DNA from: Elephas maximus indicus
Lineage: Eukaryota > Chordata > Mammalia > Proboscidea > Elephantidae
Length of the DNA stretch: 64,000 nt
Direction: 5' to 3'
Assembly: GCF_024166365.1 (NCBI RefSeq)
Contig: NC_064819.1
Location: forward strand, 207,911,293-207,975,292
The translations under genes and the position numbers were made by a program. Numbering within the stretch: position 1 is the first letter of the stretch; each line of letters begins with the position of its first letter. The notes beneath the pieces were generated by a model, which saw only the letters and a program-made list of their open reading frames with translations, searched no databases and was not told the DNA's origin. Below are positions 47,009 to 58,680 of the stretch, one piece after another.

Positions 47009-47165
47009 TGGGAAACCCTGGTGTCGTAGTGGTTAAGTGCTATGGCTGTTAACCAAGAGGTCGGCAGTTCGAATCCACCAGGCACTCCTTGGAAACTCTA
47101 CAGGAAGTTCTGGTCTGTCCTACAGGGTCGCTATGAGTTGGAATCGACTCAACAGCAGTGGGTTT
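47009..47165 (+). mobile_element. AfroSINE with 10-bp TSD
   Basis: Full + strand unit with a near-consensus tRNA B box, 'cagttcgaatccacc'. Flanked by tattaatgtt at 46999-47008 and 47166-47175. Low divergence of the B box suggests a younger copy. Confidence 0.95.
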
Positions 47166-47175
47166 TATTAATGTT

Positions 47176-47840
47176 GAAGACCAGTTGTAAGGAACATGTA
47201 GTGACCGCTCATCTTCCCCTTACGGCAAACAGTTGATGTCTTTGTTTTATGACACTGGGCTCTAAAGGGAGGCATTAGAAGGAAACCTAACTTCATTTTC
47301 AAAAACTAGAACAATGCTATTAGTTTTGTTTCTTAGGCCATTTGAATAGAATGAAGGCAGGATTTTGCTGTGTGGGTTATTCTGTGTATGGTTTTCAAAA
47401 CAGAACAGTGTCTTTAGGTAATTTAGGTCCAAATTTTCTGCTTTAATTTCAAAGTATGCCTTTGAGAGAATGTTTATATTGATGAGTTATAAAAGTGAAC
47501 TCCAAGAGATGGGTAGGGACCTGAGCTTATCAATTCCTTGATGTAAATGGCTCAGCAAGATGTGTGTGTCTCTTTTACTCCCTCTAGGATGTCTGTTCTG
47601 GAGAAGGCAGGGTACAAAGACTACAACCACTAATCACATTTAGTTTTTTTTATTCATGAAATATTTTATACTTTACTGTCTCCTTTTTATCTTATTGCAT
47701 ATTTTTGTTGAGTTGAACTATTTATAAGTCAGCAGGATTATGTCATTAAATAAGGCCCTGATGTATCTTCCTCAAGTTAAGGCCAATACAGTTGACACAG
47801 CAGGATCTCATTTTGCCTACTTTATAGTGTGAAAAAAGCA
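47176..47840. other. Intronic DNA without recognised features
   Basis: AT-rich; no gene or repeat recognised. Confidence 0.4.
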
Positions 47841-48053
47841 AAAACCCAAACCAGTTGCCATTGAGTCAGTTCCGATTCATGGTGACATCAAGTGTTTCAG
47901 AGGAGAACTACACTCCATACGGTTTTTAATGGCTGTGATCTCTCAAAAGTAGGTCACCAGGCCTTTCTTTTGAGAGGCCTCTGAGTGGATTCAAATCGTC
48001 AATCTTTTGGTCAGTAGCTGAGTGGTTAACTGTTTGCACCGCCCAGGGACTCC
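47841..48053 (-). mobile_element. AfroSINE, divergent subfamily
   Basis: Has the ends 'gccattgagtcagttccg' and 'gtggttaactgtttgcacc', but an inner block ('gtgatctctcaaaagtaggt', 'gaggcctctgagtgg') unlike the common form. The copy at 56989-57142 shares this block. Confidence 0.75.
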
Positions 48054-48099
48054 TGCTATATTCTCTCAATATGATGCTTTTGAACGTGCTTAGTGTCCT

Positions 48100-49456
48100 T
48101 ACTATCCAACAGACTGGAAGAGATCCATATACGTGCCCATTCCAAAGAAAGGTGATCCAGCAGAATGTGAAAATTATCAAACTTTATCATTAATACCACA
48201 CGCAAATAAAATGTTGCTGAAGGTAATTCAAATATGGTTGCAGCAGAACGTTGACAGGGAACTGCTAGAAATTCAAGCTGCGTTCAGAAGAGGACGGGAT
48301 GAAGGATATCATTGTTGATGTCAGATGGATCCTGGCTGAAAGCAGAGAATACCAGGAAGTTGTTTATCTGTGTTTTATTGACTAAACAAAGACATTCCAC
48401 TGTTTGGTTCATAACTAATTACACATAACATTGCAAAGAATGGGAATTCCAGAACACTTAGTTGTGCTCATGAGGAACCTGTACATAGACCAAGAGGCAA
48501 TCATTCAAACAGCACAAGGGGATACTGCATAGTTTAAAATTAGGGAAGGTGTGCATCAGGGTTGTGTCCTTTCACCATATTTATTCAATCTGTATGCTGA
48601 ACAAATAATCCGAGAAGCTGGACTACGTGAAGAAGAGTATGGCATCGGGATTGCACAAAGACTCATTAACAGCCTGTGATATACAGATGACACAACCGTT
48701 CTTGCTGAAAGTGAAGAGGACTTGAAGCACTTACTATTGAAGATCAAAGACTACAGCCTGCAGTATGGATTATGCCTTAACAGAGAGAAAACAAAAATCC
48801 TCACAACTGGACCAATAAGCAACATCATGATAAATGGAGAAAAGATTGAAGTTGTCAAGGATTTCGTTTTACTTGGATCCACAATCAGTGCCCATGGAAG
48901 CAGCAGTCAAGAAATCAAACAATATATGGCACTGGCTGCTGCAAAAGACCTCTTTAACGTGTTAAAAATCAAAGACGTCACTTTGAGGACTAAGGTGCGA
49001 CTGACCCAATCCATGGTATTTTCAGTCACCTCTTATGCATGTGAAAGCTGGAAAATGAATAAGGAAGACAGAAGAAGAATTGATGCATTTGAATTATGGT
49101 GTTGGCGGAGAATACTGAATATACAATGGACTGCCAGAAGAAAAAACAAATCTGTCTTGGAAGAAGTACAGCCAGAATGCTCTTTAGAAGTGAGAATGGC
49201 AAGACCTCATCTCATGTACTTTGGACATGTTATCAGGAGGGACCAGTCCCTAGAGAAGGACATCATGCTTGGTAAAGCAGAGTGTCAGCAAAAATGAGAA
49301 ATACCCTCAATGAGATGGATTGACATAGTGGCTGCAACAGGAATCTCAAACATAGCAATGATTGTGAGGATGATCTGGGACCCAGCAGTGTTTCGTTCTG
49401 TTGCACATAGGGTCGCTATGAGTTGGAACCAACTTGACAGTACCTGACGACAACAA
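48100..49456 (+). mobile_element. RTE-clade LINE, 3' half
   Basis: Starts in the RT region ('agactggaagagatcc', 'VPIPKKGDPAECENY') and reaches the 3' tail ('gagttggaaccaacttgac', 'acgacaacaa'). The catalytic box reads YTDD at about 48680, immediately preceded by an in-frame stop. The C-terminal part (48722-49297) is open for 191 codons, including 'TKILTTGPISNIMINGEK', 'LWCWRRILNIQWTARR' and 'HLMYFGHVIRRDQSLEKD'. The endonuclease is absent (5' truncation). Confidence 0.9.
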
Positions 49457-49509
49457 TATCCTTATGATTCACGTTTTCCCAACTAAATTTGAGACAGATA
49501 AGAATGCAA

Positions 49510-49725
49510 GTTAACATTTTTCAAACCCTTACAGTGTGCCAGGGAATCTCCTAGGTGCTGTACGTGCTAGTCTCAATCCTGGCAGCAGTCCTTTGAGGTG
49601 GAGGAAATGCCGAGGCTTCAAAAGGTTATGGTAAAAGGCCAAGCTCCTCCACCCAGCCTGGGGCAGAGCCCAGAGCTGTTGGACTCTGAGGTTTACCTTC
49701 TTAACCATTGCAGTGCTGTTTTCTC
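49510..49725 (-). mobile_element. MIR
   Basis: Antisense MIR: 'cccttacagtgtgccagg', 'ggaggaaatgccgaggc', 'agcccagagctgttggac', 'ttaaccattgcagtgctg'. Confidence 0.65.
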
Positions 49726-50311
49726 TCCCATTATTTGATTTAACACAGGATTTTTTTTTTTTTTGTAGTCTGTTTTAAAAATGTGAAAATTTGAAATATA
49801 TAAATTTAAATGTAAAGAATTGAGATATATAAAAGTAAATTTTGTACAGTAAATTATTTGATAAAGCATTGTTATTGAACGCTGGAAAATCTGTTACCAC
49901 TGCTTATTCGCAGGTGCAGTTTACAAGCATTGGAATATGGAAATGATCACCTTATATTGAAACAACTTTAAATGCAACATCCCAGTAGCCAGGGCTATTT
50001 AAAGAAGGAGGGGGTCCTATATTCAGACCAAGGGGAGAGCCATGAATTATTAGAGCTATTGAGATTAGCATATAGACATGGCTTTGCCAGGAAATGACCT
50101 AAATTGACTTTTTCTCTGTAAGGCAGAGAGAGACCCTAAGATAAAAGAGACTTTAGTCAGGAGCCGATGTGAATGCCCACTAGGGAAGCATGAGTAATTA
50201 TGTAATTAAATAACTAACCCTTACCTTTCCAAGCCTCTGCTCACTTGCCTGAGGAAGAGTGCTAGGCAGTGACTAAGGTAGGTGTTTCCTTTGGGAAGAT
50301 CAAGGTGAGCA
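49726..50311. other. Intronic DNA without recognised features
   Basis: T-run at about 49751-49764; otherwise nothing recognised. Confidence 0.4.
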
Positions 50312-50378
50312 AGGAGTCCCTGGGCAGCACAAATGGTTAAGTGCTCGACTGCTAGCCAGATGGTTGGCAGTTTGAATC
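50312..50378 (+). mobile_element. AfroSINE head fragment
   Basis: Only the tRNA-like head is present ('gtccctgggcagcacaaatg' through 'ggcagtttgaatc'). The body is replaced by L1 3'UTR sequence at 50379. Confidence 0.7.
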
Positions 50379-50600
50379 AGGGCTATGGTTCATGTAGGCT
50401 GTTAGTCTTGTAGACTAGTTTCTTCTTTGAGTCTTTTGTTCATTCTTTCTCTTTTGCTCCAGATGAATACAGACCAATAGTTGTATCTTAGATGGCTGCT
50501 TGGAAGCTTTTAAGAACCCCAGACGCTACTCACCAAAGTAGGATGTAGAACAAAAGCTTTATGAACTATGTTAATGCCAATTGACTGAGTTATGAGGTAG
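50379..50600 (-). mobile_element. L1 3'UTR fragment, antisense
   Basis: Aligns by eye to 39780-39985 of the long L1: 'atcttagatggctgcttgg', 'taagaaccccagacgctac' and 'atgccaattgactgag'. More diverged than that copy. Confidence 0.75.
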
Positions 50601-51490
50601 GGCTCATTTTTAGGCTCAGACTAAAGTAATGTATCTAGAGTAGATCATATTTTGAGTGGGAGTACACCTAGGCTAGTTTTCAATTTAATGAAGTCCAAAG
50701 AGAACACTTTTATTTAAAAGATCTTTTCCCCCCTAAAGCTGTAACTTCCCTGATAACTTGCTTTATTCTGTAAACCCCATTTTGTTTTGTTTTTCTGTAG
50801 TTATCAGTTGGGGGAAAAAATCCTTCAAAAACAAAAGGGGTTTTGTATGCTTGTTTCAGAGACTGGTGGTAGAGAAGTCAGGAAACCATGTCCAGCTGTG
50901 TGGGGTGGGGGGGCAGGGAGAGGAGACTTGATGACCAGAAAGGCCAGAAGGAGGGAGGGCTGAGTGCAGGGGTCTCCCAGGATTGGGCAGGTGGGAGGGC
51001 TGGTACATCTACCCAGGATTTTAACTTTAGCTCTGAACCAAAGCTGGATGTGGAAGACAAGGCCAGTAACATGGATTTGCAGACAAGGGGAAGGAAAGCA
51101 TTCATGTTCCAGAGAGTAAAAATATAGATGTAAAGTTAACAGGATATTTGATTTAAAAAGAAATGATTGTTAGTTTAAGGTGTGTGTGCCCAGCATCCAG
51201 TACAGTGGATGCCTTTGTAAATATTTGTTTGAGATGATTGAATTTCGAATAGTGATGTCTCTCAGTTTTGAATGTTGACGTCTCTGTTGGAGGGGGCTGG
51301 AGAGTGTGATTGGTGTAGAAAGACAATGGTGTGGGGGGGGGTCTGGGCTTTGGAGGAAGAGGCACCAGGCAGCGGGGGCAGGACTACTGTACGTGGAATC
51401 AGAGCACAACAAGCAACATTCTGCATCTTGGGCTGCGTGCTGGGAACACAGTGAGGAACAAAACAGGAGCTTCTCAGACAGCCCACCACC
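50601..51490. other. Intronic DNA without recognised features
   Basis: Contains G-runs (50907-50915, 51331-51340). Overlapping open frames at 51150-51580 reflect base composition only. Confidence 0.4.
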
Positions 51491-51697
51491 TACTGTTGCT
51501 GCTGGGTGCTGTCAAGTTGATTTTCACATAGCAACCCCATGTGGCAGAGTGGAACTGCCCCAGATGGTTTTCTAGGCTATCATCTTTACAGGAACAGATC
51601 ACCAGGTCTTTCTCCCATAGAGCCAATGGGTGCGTTTGAACCTCCAGCCTTTTGGTTCAGCAGCCCAGTGCTTAACCGTTGTGCCACCAGGGCACCA
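51491..51697 (-). mobile_element. AfroSINE, long variant
   Basis: Antisense unit: 'gctgtcaagttgattttc', 'ctgccccagatggttttc', 'agatcaccaggtctttctcc' and head 'gcttaaccgttgtgccacc'. Confidence 0.75.
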
Positions 51698-53213
51698 CCT
51701 GCCAAGGTGAGCGTAAACGGGTAATTGAAACAGTACATGTTCTGGTTCTCTCCTGTATGACCTTTGTGACTTTGAATTAGCCATTTTGCTTCTCAGCTTC
51801 TATAAATGGAGATGAAAATGGAAAGATGTTGAGGTACCTCAGTTTCCCCAGCCTGTTCATTCTCTGATCTGGAGGGGAATCCTACCCCCCCGCCCCCCGC
51901 TCTCCATCATAGGCTTCAGAGGCAAACTCAACCTCAGCATGAGTTTGTGGTCCACAGTCAGTCTGGGTGAAAGCCCTCTGTTTTACCTCCTGCCTGTTTT
52001 ATATCTCTGCTGCAATCTAGCGGGAGAGCAGTTCCCCCCACCACACACACCCAGGGCGCCTCTCAGGTCCCTGAGTGTTATGGGTGTATATTAATGCAGC
52101 AGTTCTTGACTTTTTTGGTCTCAGGACCTCTTTCCACTTTTAAAAATTATTGATAACCCCAAAGAGCTTTTTTTTTTTAATGTGGATTATGTCACTACCA
52201 TATTCAAAATTAAAACAGAAAACAAAAAAAATTCATGAAAAGTAACAATAACAAACCCATTACTGTTAATATAATAACATATTTGAATGAAAAATCACTA
52301 GTTTCCAAAGTAGAAACTTTAGGAGAAAAGTCACATTATTTTACATTTTTTGCAAATCTCCTCAATGTCTGGCTTAAAATAGAAAACAACTAGATTCTTA
52401 AGTCTGCTTCTGTAGTCAGTCTGTTGCAATATGTTGCTTTGATTGAAGCATATAAAGAAAATCTAGCTTCATACAGATAGGTAGTTTAAAATGGGAAAGG
52501 AATTTTAATAGGCTTTTCAGGTAATTGTGGATATTCTTCTTAGATGAACTCCGTTCTATATACTTGCGCATTACTGAGAATGAGAAAGGCAAAGTAAAAA
52601 GTAGTGTGACCCTCTGAAAGCATCTGAAGTCCCTGCACCACAGTTCAAGAACCACTTCTTCCCCATTTTAAGAATTGGGATCTTAAATCATTCATTCTTA
52701 AGAGCACCAACTCTTTCTCTTACCCGAGAACAGCAGTCGCTCTCAACCCTGCTTTTCTGGACCCTGCTGTGGGCTCCCAAAGTAGATACCCACAACAATC
52801 ACATTGTTATGCCTAGGAGAGGGGACATTTCTGTTCTTCCACACAGGACTGTGGAACTGTCGCCTGGGGCTTCTACCATCCTCATAGCTATGGAAATTGC
52901 CCTGTAATACCTACCCCCACGAATGTGTTCCTTCATGGGTTCTTGTGAAAATTACTTAAGATAACAACTAAGAAGGTGCTTTGCAGAATGTACAACAAAT
53001 CACAAGTAAGATATCACTCTGGTAAAATAGGTGTACAATGTTTTGGCAGTTTGCAACAGGATTAAGAACTTTTTCCCCTCCAGTGCTGAGTTTCAAAGTG
53101 TGATTTTTGATAGGAGAACCACAGGCCCGGAACAAAGGAGCAGATAAGAATCTGGATATAAGAAGTGTTATTTCCTATTCCTAAGAATACAAAGTAACCT
53201 AATTGGTACTTAA
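51698..53213. other. Intronic DNA without recognised features
   Basis: C-run near 51885-51898 and a T-run near 52168-52178. No gene seen; 52110-52640 is AT-rich and may be an old repeat I cannot name. Confidence 0.4.
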
Positions 53214-53379
53214 CCCAAAAAACCAAATCCAGTGCCATGAGTCGATTTCGGCTCATAGCGACCCTACAGGACAGAGTAGAACTGCCCCATAGGGTTTCCA
53301 AGGAGTGCCTGGCGCATTCGAACTACCAACCCTTTGGTTAGCAGCTGTAGCACTTAACCACTACGCCACCAGGGTTTCC
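53214..53379 (-). mobile_element. AfroSINE
   Basis: Full antisense unit: 'gccatgagtcgatttcggc', 'ctacaggacagagtagaac', head 'cttaaccactacgccacc'. No clear target duplication. Confidence 0.9.
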
Positions 53380-53724
53380 AACTGATAGTTGGGAATTATA
53401 AACAAGTCAGCTCCAGCAGGCAAGATCTGGAAAACTTCACTGTGGCAGTCTTAAATGTGTTTTTTTTTTTTTTTTATTAAATAAATTCTGGTGTCTGAAG
53501 TAAGGGAATTGAATCTAATGCTATTCTATCAGCGTGTTCTTTGAGCTGACCTCTCTTGTGGCAGTTCCTGACGAGGGTGGTTGTTGGCAGAGTTAATGTG
53601 AGAGCAGGGCGTGAAAAAATAATTTAAATTTACCCAGATAATTTGACCTTGTCCTTGATTCCTGAGAGTTAACATCTAAAACTTTGAAACTTCCCCAGTG
53701 ATTGAAGTATCTATTATCTAAGAG

Positions 53725-54620
53725 GGCTCCAGACACAATAGGTTATGCTAATGAGGTGACTGTGGGGGACATGGAGGCTGGCCAGGCCAAAAAGACCACC
53801 AGTGATATCATCTGACCTTTGGGAGGAGGGGGCATGATTCCATCAGTCATACCTATATGATGAGGTGCCAATAAAGTCTCTGGACATGGAAGCTCCCTGG
53901 ACTTGCTGATTGGTGATAGACGTGGATGCACTAGGGAGGATAGTGCATCCCGTTTCGGAACCTGGAAACTCCACGTTGGGACCCTCCCAGACTTTCCCTT
54001 ATGTGTTTCTTCATTTGCATCCCTTTTGTTACAGTGAAACTTATTGTAAGCATAGGTCTCTCCTGAGTTCTGGGAATTGCTCTAGGGAAAAATCTAACCT
54101 GAGGGAGTAGTAGAAGCTAGCAGGTCCGAGGGGGGCGGGGAGCCTTGAGACCACTGAACTTACATCTGGTATCCTGAAGGGGTAGAGAACCAAAAACCAA
54201 ACCCAGTGCCATCGAGTCAATTCTGACTCTTAGCGACCCTACAGGACAGAGTAGAACTGCCCCATAGAGTTTCCAAGGAGTGCCTGGCGGATTTGAACTG
54301 CCAACCCTTTGGTTAGCAGCCATAACACTTAACCACTACGCCACCAGGGTTTCCAAAGGGGTAGAGAGAACCCCTGAATTTGTAGCCAGCAGATCAGAGG
54401 GAGGGTGTTGTGAGGACTCCAAGCTTGCGACTGGTGTCTGAGGTCTTGGGCAGACTTGGCAGCCTAGAGGACTTTGCTCTCATTTAACACCTGAGGTCTG
54501 ACATAGCACCAGGTGCTTAGGATCAGGAAAAGAACTGCTGTATATGTAGCTGGTGTCAGAACAGAGGTGGAGCAGAGGGGAACAGAATTGGTAATAAATT
54601 GATTTGGATTGATCAACAGA
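53725..54620 (+). mobile_element. ERV LTR-like element split by a SINE
   Basis: Related by eye to 31.8-32.25 kb. 'gtgccaataaagtctctgg' near 53868 may be the polyadenylation signal; later come 'ggaccctcccagactttccc', 'gtttcttcatttgcatccc' and 'cctgagttctgggaattgc'. The tail after the SINE has 'ggtgtctgaggtcttggg' and 'cacctgaggtctgacatag'. Subfamily not assigned. Confidence 0.5.
54189..54355 (-). mobile_element. AfroSINE with 12-bp TSD
   Basis: Full antisense unit, flanked by aaggggtagaga at 54177-54188 and 54356-54367. It is younger than the LTR it interrupts. Confidence 0.95.
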
Positions 54621-55796
54621 TTTGGTATCAGAGAAGTGGGCCTTGATTATTTTCCTAGCAGGGGTGATCACCAAATTTCCGGTAGTACTGCAACACATAC
54701 CTACCTAGAGATAATGGTTTGGTGTTTAATCAGAAGACATGCACGTGCTCTCAACATTTAATTTAGGAGGTAATTGTTGTTGTTTGAAAATTTTTCTGGG
54801 CCTTCTCATTTTCTCCAGACCTGATACACACCCCCTCCCAGAACCTGATAGTGTATCAGAATCTGCCTTCATTCATTGTTATCCCTGTGCTTCTGATGTG
54901 GCTGCTGCATTGCAGGTCTGGTCTGGCCGTGGACTTACCCTACATCAGATCATCAGAAGGGAGCAAGAGGGAGATGCTGTCTCCCTCTTGTGAGAGTGAA
55001 GTTCTTTTCTTCAAAATTTCATCACATTCCAATGATGTTTGGAGTGGCTGTAGCTGTTTTGTAGCTGTGAGGGGAGCCAGGCAGAGGACAAGGATGAATC
55101 ATCAGAAAGAGGAGCCCATGAGACTCTCAGGGATCCAGGGGAGGGAGGATGACAAGGGGAGTGTGGAAGCTGTAACTAGCTTGAAGGCCTATCAGTAGGA
55201 CCCTTTTCTTCTTGTCTGGCTGCCTTGGCTACTTTGTTATTCTTTTTATTTTTTTCTGCAGGATGAAGAGTTGAAATTCTAAATTAAGTGGTAACTCTGG
55301 TAAGATAGGGAGGAGAGATGAGGCATCTGTGGTATTTACAAGGTGTGGGGACTGGGAGATGGGATTCTCCCCCACACCCTGAGCACCGGTACATATTCTA
55401 ACCTTGTCCTTTTGCCCTAAATAACTGATTTACTGTGTGCTTTTTCCCCAGCTAGAGTCTAAAATTCATCATCCTTATACCCCTGTCCCCTGGTACAATG
55501 TGCTTGCCCCACAATATTGAGGGGTGCAATTACTGGGCATTATTCTATGTTAGTAACTGTACTGAACACTTTCTGCGCATCGTCTTATTAAATTTTACAA
55601 TACTAGCATTAACTCCATTTTTAATGATGAGTTGATAAAATCTCTCTTGAATTCCCACAGCTAATATAGGATAGAGGTTCAAATATAGATCCAACTAGAA
55701 AATTATGCTTTTGACTATTATATTGGACTTCATCACTACATACTTATTGAGTACCTGCCGCTTAACCGTTTAGATGTGTTAAAATGGAAATGAGCA
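54621..55796. other. Intronic DNA with a MIR remnant
   Basis: About 55540-55720 looks like an antisense MIR ('cgtcttattaaattttaca', 'cacagctaatataggatag'). The rest is unassigned. Confidence 0.4.
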
Positions 55797-55925
55797 GCTC
55801 CATGGGAGAAAGACCTGGCGGCCTGCTTCTGTAAAAATTATAGCCAAGAAAACCCTATAGGGCAGTTCTACTGTCACGTTGGGTTACTATGAGTTGGAAT
55901 TGACTCAATGGTACCCAACAATAAC
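55797..55925 (+). mobile_element. AfroSINE, 3' part of long variant
   Basis: 'catgggagaaagacctgg', 'tctgtaaaaattatagcc', 'gagttggaattgactc' and tail 'acccaacaataacaag'. The tRNA-like head is absent. Confidence 0.85.
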
Positions 55926-55974
55926 AAGAATGAGAATTACTGTTGACTCTGTCCATTTCTTCATTACCCTTTCA

Positions 55975-56081
55975 CTGACAGGTTTAAATTTGTGAGAAAT
56001 GTATTGGGACAGAAGGCATATGTACAATTACTTGAATATTAGCTCTTCTCTAGAAACAGGCTTTAAGAGTATTATCAATTA
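55975..56081. repeat. 107-bp direct repeat, copy 1
   Basis: Identical base for base to 57991-58097, as far as I can compare by eye. Begins ctgacaggtttaaa and ends tatcaatta. Not a repeat family I recognise. Confidence 0.9.
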
Positions 56082-56765
56082 TGAATGCATTCAGGTGTAA
56101 GTAATGAAGCCTAATTAGCAGTGGTTTAAACAAGGTAGAGGTTATTTTGCATATATAATAGGCAGTCTGGAGGTAGAATTTCAGCACTGATAGCTCTAGG
56201 ATTCTCTTGGCCTTCTGTTATATTTGACTCTTCATGCCACAAAATGGGTGTTGCAGCTCCAGATATCGCATCTCCATCCAAGACTGGAAGAAGCACAAAA
56301 GACACAAAGGAGAAGGGCAGTGTCAACTAGCAGGCCTGATCCTTTTTATTAGGAAAGCAAAAGTTTTTCCAGAGCTAGAAAGGAAGCTGGAAAAATAGGA
56401 AACCCAGTTGTCCAAAGTTTAGACAGATCCTGATCTACTACTTGGGGCTTTCCACACTATGAGCCAAAACAAAGTTGACTGATAAGGAAAAGAGGGTAGA
56501 CTGCTAACACTGCTGGCCACACATTTCTAAGAGGTATAGGCTATTCAGATTTGAAGAGGTAAATAGAAATAGCCTGGTCTTGTAGATAAGACAGCTGAGA
56601 CTTCTAAAGAACACAAGTATCTGGTCTAGGGCAAGAGAAAAGGGTTCATTTCCTTAGACCCTGCTGCTCTTCTTACTGTGTCTTCCCTCATACTTCTCTA
56701 AAGTGTTTGTTTTCAAAGTTATTTCATACCTTCTACTCAGTTTATCCTTCCCATTCATTTGAAAT
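56082..56765. other. Unassigned intronic DNA, possibly an old repeat
   Basis: About 56090-56340 ('gtggtttaaacaaggtag', 'ggtgttgcagctccagat') has the flavour of an old placental repeat. No gene. Confidence 0.35.
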
Positions 56766-56971
56766 GAGCTCTGGTGGTGCAGTATTCAAGCACTCGTTTG
56801 CTAACCAAAAGGTCAGCGATTCAAACCTACCAGCCAACCCGTGGGAGAAAAGACCTGGTGATCTGTTCCTGTAAAGATTACAGCCTAGGAAGCCCTATGG
56901 GGCAGTTCTACTCTCTCCTGTAGAGTTCTGTAGAGTCGGAATTGATTTGACAGTAACCAACAACAGTAACG
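56766..56971 (+). mobile_element. AfroSINE, long variant
   Basis: Full + strand unit: 'gagctctggtggtgcag', 'gtgggagaaaagacctgg', 'cctgtaaagattacagcc' and tail 'agtaaccaacaacagtaac'. Confidence 0.85.
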
Positions 56972-56988
56972 CCTTTAACTCTGCATGT

Positions 56989-57142
56989 GTGTCAGAGTAG
57001 AACTGTGCTCCATAGGGTTTTAATGGCTGATTTTTCAGAAATAGATTATCAGGCTTTTCTTCTGAGGTGTGTCTGTGGGCTTGAAATGCAAACCTTCCAG
57101 GTAGCAGCTGAGTACATTAACTGTTTGTACCACCCAGGGACT
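56989..57142 (-). mobile_element. AfroSINE, divergent subfamily
   Basis: Antisense: 'gtcagagtagaactgtgctcc', 'ttttcttctgaggtgtgt' and head 'attaactgtttgtaccacc'. It lies 17 bp after the preceding + strand SINE, in opposite orientation. Confidence 0.75.
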
Positions 57143-57204
57143 TACTTGAAGGATGCCAGGAAAGTTAAAATATTCCTAGTGTTTTGTGTATAGAAATTAA
57201 GCTT

Positions 57205-57838
57205 TGGAAAGGTACAACTATTGGGCTCTACTCACCATGAGCAAAAGAGCAAGAAGGTAACCAAAAGCTCAGAGAAAAAACAAGTCTACAGTAGCCATGG
57301 CCTCATCTATCCTGAGAACAGAAGAACTAGATGGTGCCCGGCTATCACCACTGACTGTTCTGACTGAAGTCACAATAGATGATTCTGGGTAGAATGGGAG
57401 AAAAATGTAGAACAAAACTCAAATTCAAAAAAAAGAAAAAAGGGCCAGAATAACTGGACCAGTAGAGACCAGAGGACTCCCTGAGACTATTGCCCTGAGA
57501 TACTCTAAACCTTGAACCAAATCTATCCTGAGATCACCTTTTTTAAGAAATAGCAGAGTCGCTCACAAAATAGAGAATATTACCCGTAAGATTGGTGTTC
57601 TGCTTAAAAACTGTATGAGGCCAAAAGGTCAACACTTACTCTAAAACAAAGATGACAGGATAAGGGGGCAGGGAAACTAGGGTATTAGAAATGGAACAAC
57701 AGAACACAAAGAGAATGTTGACTCATTGTGAAAAATGTGACTGTCACTGAACAAATGGCGTGGAAATTGTCAAATGGGAACCCAACTTGTGTAAACTTTC
57801 ACCAAAAACACAATAAAACATTATTTTAAAAAAAGAAA
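57205..57838 (+). mobile_element. L1 3'UTR with poly-A tail
   Basis: Sense counterpart of L1 3'UTR: 'cctgagaacagaagaactag', 'ggtgcccggctatcaccac', 'gggtagaatgggagaaaaat', ending 'aacacaataaaacatt' and an A-rich tail. 5'-truncated. Confidence 0.8.
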
Positions 57839-57990
57839 AAGAATTTAAGCCCCAGAGAGAACCAAATCACATGCCTAGGATTATAGCCTACATTAGTTGG
57901 CTAAGATTAAACCATGGATCTGCCAGGGTTGGGCCAGGGTTCTTTTAACAGACTCCATTACCTTCCGTAATGACTGTGGTCTTCTCTTCT

Positions 57991-58097
57991 CTGACAGGTT
58001 TAAATTTGTGAGAAATGTATTGGGACAGAAGGCATATGTACAATTACTTGAATATTAGCTCTTCTCTAGAAACAGGCTTTAAGAGTATTATCAATTA
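57991..58097. repeat. 107-bp direct repeat, copy 2
   Basis: Second copy of 55975-56081, starting 2,016 bp further on. Flanks differ on both sides. Directly after it, 'aagagtatta' recurs, overlapping its own end. Confidence 0.9.
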
Positions 58098-58529
58098 AGA
58101 GTATTATAAATCCTTCCCACTTAAACGGGAATTTTCAGTAGCTGAAACACCACACACACAGTACTGGTAGGAGAAGTTACTGCTTACTTGAAAATAAAAT
58201 TCTACAGCATTTTTCTCTGTCTGATGCTTATCGCCAAAATGAATTATAAGGGTGATATCTCTATACATGGGTGGCTGAAAGTGATTTTTGAAACCTGTTG
58301 AGAACTGCAGAGATTTTAACAGAGGCTGTAATTTCAAAACATAAAAAGGTTTCAGTTTGGCTTACAACATGAAATGTACTTGTTTTAAATTATTTAGAAG
58401 GTAAGAGAATATACAAATGACACACTTGGGGAAAAAAAGTAATGTTTCCGGGTTGTGAACTACTATATTCTTTACAGAATTTGAGAGCACAGAAGATATA
58501 ATTGACACACAGTGTCATCTCACATGAAC

Positions 58530-58680
58530 TATGTGTAGATTTCATTGTATCTCCACCTTACAGGTGAGGAGATTGAGGCTTAGAGAGGATGAGAGTTACC
58601 CACGCTTACCCAGTAGTAAATGGTAAAGTCTGAATTCTAACTCTTGATTGCTGGATGCAAAATTCAGACTGTCTACAGAT
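58530..58680 (-). mobile_element. MIR
   Basis: Antisense MIR: 'atctccaccttacaggtgag', 'gattgaggcttagagagg', 'gttacccacgcttacccag'. Confidence 0.65.
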
